This document shows, one piece after another, positions 59,141 through 64,000 of a stretch of 64,000 nt of DNA; position 1 is the first letter of the stretch; each line of letters opens with the position of its first letter. Made by a program: the position numbers and the translations under genes. This DNA is from Zanthoxylum bungeanum (taxonomy: Eukaryota; Streptophyta; Magnoliopsida; Sapindales; Rutaceae): the NCBI GenBank assembly GCA_019454045.1, contig SKCR01023367.1, forward strand, positions 1 through 64,000, in the 5' to 3' direction. The notes beneath the pieces were generated by a model that saw only the letters and a list, made by a program, of their open reading frames with translations, was not told where the DNA came from and did not search any database.

Positions 59141-60666
59141 TAATACATGCAGAATATATCATAAAAATCCACATCACATGCATAAAGCTCTTTAATAAAT
59201 TCAAACCCTAACATTTTAGCACCTAAACAAGTAAGTAAAACATACCTGCGTGACAAAGCATCTGCAACTATATTTTCTTTACCTTGTTTGTAGCGAATGG
59301 CGTATGGAAATGTCTCTACAAACTCCATCCATTTAGCATGCCTCTTGTTCAGTTTTCCTTGCCCTTTAAGGTGTTTCAAACTCTCATGATCTGTGTGTAT
59401 CACGAACTCTTTAGGCCATAGGTAATGCTGCCAATTATCCAATGCTCGAACAAGTGCATACAACTCCTTATCGTACGTGGGATACCTCAAAGATGGCCCA
59501 CTCAACTTTTCACTGAAGTACGCAATAGGTATTTTCTCTTGCATCAATACCGCCCCAATACCTATGCCACTTGCGTCACACTTCATCTCAAATGTGCTCT
59601 CAAAATTAGGTAGTGCGAGGACATGTGCACTGCATAACCTTTCTTTGAGAGTCTGAAAAACACTCCCTTGAGCTTCACCCCTCTGAAATCCAACAGTCTT
59701 CTTGACTACCTCAGTCAAGGGTGCGGCTATGCTACTGAAATCCTTCACAAAAAGCCTATAGAAACTCACCAATCCATGAAAGCTTCTAACCTCAGACACT
59801 GTAGTAGGTGTCGGCCAATCCCTAATCGCTTTAACTTTATCTTCATCCATCTCTATGCCATCTGCAGTCACTACAAAACCAAGACAAACGACTCTATCCA
59901 TGCAGAATGTGCATTTCTTATAATTAGAAAATAATTTTTCTTTTTTTAAAATATTAATCACACTTTTCTAATGACCTACGTGTTCATCTAAAGATTTATT
60001 GTATACTAATATGTCATCAAAATAGACCACTACAAACTTCCCTATACATGCACACAACACATGATTCATAAGTCTCATAAAAGTACTAAGGGCGTTTGTT
60101 AAATCGAAAGGCATTACTAACCACTCATATAACCAATACTTAGTTTTAAAAGCGGTCTTCCACTGATCACCCTCTCTCATACGAATCTGGTGATATCCAC
60201 TCTTAAGGTCAATTTTACTGAAAATCTTAGACCCATGCAGTTCATCTAACATATCATCTAGTCTAGGAATGAGATGTCGATACTTTACCGTGATATTATT
60301 GATGGCACGACAATCCACGCACATACACCACGTCCTATCCTTCTTAGGCATTAATAACACTGGTACTGCACACGGTCTCATACTCTCTCGTACATAACCC
60401 TTCTCCATCAGCTCCTCAACTTGCCTTTGAAGTTCTTTGGTCTCCTCAGGATTACTCCTATATGTGGGTCTATTAGGAATGATAGCTCCAGGCACGAAAT
60501 CAATCTGATGTTCTATCCCTCGAATGGGTGGGAGCCCATTAGGGATGTCCTCTGTGAGCACGTCTTCGAGTTCCTGCAAAAGAAAAGAAATAGAAACAGG
60601 AAGTGAATTGTTAGTGTTAGTAATTAAAGAAAAATGTGGTGTGACTTTATACACTAGCAGCAACAT
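59141..60666 (-). pseudogene. element F reverse transcriptase-RNase H
   Basis: RT (60666-59968) has [40 protein letters not shown] and the catalytic [20 protein letters not shown], then one stop at 59968. The next frame (59961-59140) continues with [19 protein letters not shown] and the RNase H blocks [50 protein letters not shown] and [12 protein letters not shown]. The RT sequence MPFDLTNAL differs from the usual MPFGLTNAP-type block. A single stop separates the two domains, so F is a fairly recent copy. Confidence 0.9.
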
Positions 60667-62786
60667 GAGTTTGCTAGCTTGTAGGCTCTCCTCACTTCTC
60701 TCTCACCAAGATAAAAACTCTTTTTCACTCTCCCTTTCTTCTCACTCTCTTCCTCAGCCCCATTTCCCTTGGGTTTACTCTCGGTTCTAATCCTAGTGTT
60801 TCCCCCACTCTCGTGTTTAGATCCCATTTTCTCACTATTATCACTCTTACCCCCCAAGGATGCGGCTTCTCTCTCTCTCTCTCTCTCTCTCTTTTTCTCT
60901 TTCCAACTATAATTTGACTTGATCATCATGGACCTGTTTTGGTGTCAAAGGGTACATTGTAATTGGCTTGCCCTTATGGTGGAAAGAATATTTGTTTCGA
61001 AACCCATCATGTATCACCTTCCTATCGAACTGCCACGGCCTCCCCAAAAGTATGTGGCCTGCTTGCATGGGTACCATGTCACACAACACCTCATCCGTGT
61101 AAAGTCCAATGGTAAAAGTAAAAAATACATGCTTGGTCACCCTGACCTCACCACAGTCATTAAGCCATTGTAGCCTATATGGCTTAGGATGTGCTAAACA
61201 TGACAATCCCAATCTTGCCACCAATGTTATGCTAGCCACGTTGGTGCAACTACCCCAATCTATGATCATACTACATGACTTCTCATTCACGCTACACCTA
61301 GTATGAAAAATATTATCTCTCTGTTGCTCGGTCTCCTCCTCGACTATCTGTGTTGTCAATGCTCTCCTGGAAACAAGCGACAGGTTATCTAGTGGGTATG
61401 CTGCTCCCTCATCATCATTAGCATCCTCTAACGCAAGCATCTCATCTTCCACCTCCTCATCTATGGAGTCTATATTACCATCATCTTTCATTATTAGTGT
61501 CCGCTTGTTGGGGCAATGTGATGCATAATATGCCATACCTAAACACTTAAAACACTTTACCTCTTTGGATTTTGGAATTACCACTTCAGACTTAACCTTA
61601 AACCTACCTGCCTCCACTTTTTTTCCCTTACCACCATCAGCCTTCGGCTTATTGAAGCCCTCATCTCTCCGCTCATTATTAGGCCACTTCCCCTTCCAAG
61701 CAGAAGTCCCATGTGCAGTGTATCTAGATTCAGATTTCTTCCTCAACTGTCTTTCTACCTTGATCGCCATATGTAGCATATCCTCAAACTCCACATAAAG
61801 ATGCAACTCAACTACACTCGCAATCTCCTTATTTAACCCTCCAAAAAACCGAGCTATCGTGGCTTCTCTATACTCCACCACATTCGTCCTAATCATTGCT
61901 ACCTCCATCTCTGTATGATAGTCCTCAACACTCTTCGACCCCTGATACAAATGTTGTAGCTTCTGATATAATTCTCTGTAATAGTGGCTTGGAATGAACC
62001 TCTTAAACATGAGAGCTTTAACTCATCCCAAGTCTCAACTGGCCTCTCGTAGTTCCTCCTTCTATTAGTTACCAACTGATCCCACCAAATCACCGCATAG
62101 TCTGTAAACTCAATTGCAGCCAACTTCACATTCTTGTCATCAGAATACATATGACAATTAAAGATCAGCTCAATCTTCCTTTCCCAGTCCAAATATGCCT
62201 CTGGATCATTTCTATCGTGGAAATATGGAATTTTCGTCTTGATACTACCTAGGTCACCGTCAATATCATCTCTCCTACCATGATCTCTCCTGTCCGGCTC
62301 CATCCGATAGTCATAATTATGCTCATCATATGCATCTCTCTCATATCTATCTCCAAATCTGTCACCAAATCTATCACCAAATCGTCTATTTTCTCCCCCA
62401 TAGGCCCTTCTATCTCCTCTCTGAAAACCTCTTCGCTCAGCAAACCTCTTATCCCGTCTGTCATATCTCCTCTCATACCGCCGATCCCGTGGTCTATACC
62501 TATCCTCCTCATCTTCGAACTCATCCAACTCTTCCATATCATCCAGATTATTCTCTACCTCGACCTCATGTATAGGTACCCTAGGTGGTTGTTGCTCTGT
62601 CTGTTTCGGCCTAGATTGTTGTGGCCCCTCAACCTCCTTCTGAACACTGGAGAATTGGAGACTAGTAACCTCCCTCGACAACCTCTCTATCGCCGTGTTC
62701 ATAGTTCCAAACATCTCCCGGAACACAACCATATTCTTTTTCATGGTATTAAACCTCCCATCCACGTCCATATCTTTCTCTGCCAT
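60667..62786 (-). pseudogene. element F gag-protease
   Basis: Gag starts at ATG 62786 (MAEKDMDVDGRF); ten in-frame residues upstream are an unlikely start. The region 62240-62540 is rich in Arg, Asp and Tyr. A shift near 62005 moves to the capsid block YQKLQHLYQGSKSVEDYHTE and then the zinc knuckle CFKCLGMAYYASHC, where the usual His is Tyr. The protease reads CSMIIDWGSCTNVASITLVA, with Trp after the catalytic Asp instead of a small residue. HILLGRPWQFDRKVIHDGF follows. Beyond 60929 is a linker with Arg-Glu repeats coded by a (CT)n run at 60868-60892. Several shifts break it. Confidence 0.87.
60868..60892. repeat. (CT)n microsatellite in element F
   Basis: About twelve CT units on the plus strand, coding Arg-Glu repeats on the minus strand between protease and RT. 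Confidence 0.9.
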
Positions 62787-63618
62787 CTTACTTAACAAAC
62801 AGATTAGTAATAACAAGAAATAAAAAAATTAAATAAAGAAAAACCTCACGAACTCTCGTGTTTCACTCTCTCTCAAACACTCCACTCGAATGATTACCTC
62901 CGTTCAATGTCGAACTCTAACCACCAATGGATTGCACAATCCGTGTGTAGTCCGAGAGTTAGCAAAATCCACAAGGAATCAAAGGAATAAGAGTGTCAAG
63001 AAAATAAGACGTGACTCAAGAAGCAACGACGATAATCGATCAATAAAACCTAAAACTAGAGTGAAAAATGAAATAATAAAATAGACAAGTACAACAAGTA
63101 TGCTAAATACAATATGCACTATGCAAATCCTGGCAAAGGTCAATTTGTTTTTTTTTTTCTTATCCAACAATTATGTCAGACTTCAATTTTTTTCTTTTTC
63201 CGACGGAAACTCTTTTTTTTATTTTTATAACTGACTCAATTAATAAAATTACTCAAAGCAAATAGACGAACCATTGCATGCAAGGGAAGAATTAGGCACT
63301 GACGAAATCAACGTAATAAACATGCAAAAGAAGAAAAATCCAATTGAAAAGCAAGAATTGACTGTCGTAAATCAGACTTTTGCTTCCTCCTTTTTTTTCC
63401 ACTGTCCCTTAACTTGCAAAATTCAAAACAAAGAACAAACCCCCAAGCGAAGAAGAAAGTTAGCAGACTGCCGAAGACTTTTTTTGTTTTTTTTTGTTTT
63501 TGTTTTTATTATTATTATTATTTTTTATCAAAGACAACACAATTAAGATAAAGACAAGATTGAGAGAAGAAAAAAAAAGAACAAACGGAAAGAATGAAAA
63601 AAAGTCAGACCTGAAATA
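62787..63618 (-). other. leader of element F
   Basis: Noncoding, A/T-rich, with poly(T) runs near 63145-63160, 63210-63225 and 63480-63525 on the plus strand. ORFs on both strands in this stretch are low-complexity chance frames. Confidence 0.55.
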
Positions 63619-63632
63619 TGGCTCTGATACCA
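63619..63632 (-). other. primer binding site of element F
   Basis: The minus strand TGGTATCAGAGCCA is an exact match to the complement of the initiator tRNA-Met 3' end, three bases from the LTR. Confidence 0.9.
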
Positions 63633-63635
63633 ATT

Positions 63636-64000
63636 TGTACAAAATCGGATACGAATAAGACGAAACACGATCCAAGATCCCGTAGACCCCCAAAGAACCT
63701 GTCCATGAAAACCCTTGGAGATAGCCTCAGATGAATTTTGCCACCAAATTGGACGCCACAAAGGATGTCAATCCTTTGATAAGTCTTTGTTTAATCACTG
63801 AACGATGATAAAATTTTCTTAATCTCAAGAAAAAATCACTATTCACGCACTAAAAATTGGGTCCTTCATTAAGAGTTGTTTTTTTAGTTTAAATAATGAC
63901 ATGCTCAAACCCTAAGAGAGCCAAAAAGACTAAAATAGCCCTAAACTACCCATTACCAACTAAAAGCCCATAATTCCTAATTTCTAGCCCATTTTGAACC
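63636..64000 (-). repeat. 5' LTR of element F, cut by the window end
   Basis: It starts TGTACAAAATCGGATACG and follows the 3' LTR from 57269, with shared blocks AGATCCCGTAGACCCCCAAA and ACCCTTGGAGATAGCCTCA. About 340 bp more lie outside. Confidence 0.88.

Larger units (their letters stand above)
57269..64000 (-). mobile_element. Ty3/gypsy element F, chromovirus-like, right end outside the window
   Basis: On the plus strand it opens with the 3' LTR (57269-57971), then PPT, pol and gag on the minus strand, an initiator tRNA-Met PBS (63619-63632), and the start of the 5' LTR (63636 on). The left flank GCAGT is the presumed target duplication; the right copy is not in the window. The integrase tail RSKLQPRGDGHFQVIERIND and the short LTR suggest a chromovirus, but CRM, Reina and Galadriel cannot be told apart here. 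Confidence 0.9.

Noticed and set aside
62280..62795. 171-residue plus-strand ORF opposite the gag of F
   Set aside because: It is the antisense shadow of the Arg/Asp/Tyr-rich gag region and has no independent support.

Overview
This window is nuclear DNA of a flowering plant, probably a eudicot. It is a nested block of LTR retrotransposons. I see no intact host gene, no rRNA or tRNA gene and no CRISPR array. The plant assignment rests on Ty1/copia elements primed by initiator tRNA-Met, Athila-like Ty3/gypsy elements primed by tRNA-Asp, a chromovirus-like Ty3/gypsy element, a hAT-type MITE, and a fragment of a plant LOG (cytokinin-activating) gene carried inside one retroelement. Species cannot be read from the sequence.

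Layout, left to right. (1) 1-3958: 3' part of copia element B (+) with a nearly open RT-RNase H and a 3' LTR cut short. (2) 3959-6780: unresolved repeat-like DNA holding a 445-bp hAT-type MITE (5971-6415) with a perfect 8-bp target duplication. (3) 6781-7843, 27279-27392 and 38381-39168: pieces of one older AT-rich sequence, H, probably a copia LTR. It was split by two Athila-like elements on the minus strand: G1 (7844-27278, TSD ATAAT) and G2 (27393-38380, TSD CTCTT). (4) Copia element A (15959-25579, +) sits in the 5' LTR of G1. A 3.9-kb solo LTR, T (33616-37509), sits in the 5' LTR of G2. (5) 39169-45315: copia C (+) with a 2.35-kb 5' LTR, truncated in RT by a reverse LTR fragment of the A/B/D family (45316-46010). 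(6) 46011-57268: copia E (+) remnant, split by copia D (47554-56993, minus, TSD CCTTG) and followed by F. (7) 57269-64000: chromovirus-like element F (minus) with 3' LTR, pol, gag, PBS and the start of its 5' LTR.

How the parts relate. A, B and D belong to one copia family with LTRs near 2 kb. A and D have well-matched LTR pairs but share the same nonsense codon and the same 2-nt loss in pol, so they look like a non-autonomous lineage mobilised in trans. B keeps most of RT-RNase H open. G1 and G2 are complementary deletion derivatives of one Athila-like family: G1 lacks RT, RNase H and the integrase core, and G2 lacks everything after mid-RT. Their LTR upstream regions differ, and that of G2 carries a dense array of ABRE/G-box motifs.

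The most unusual item is the LOG-like sequence in G1 (11333-11950, minus). It runs without introns from the N-terminal nucleotide-binding region to a natural-looking stop codon, in the position where Athila elements carry an extra ORF. This suggests retro-capture of a spliced host mRNA. All LTR, PBS and TSD calls come from reading the sequence by eye. Lineage names below superfamily level are inference.
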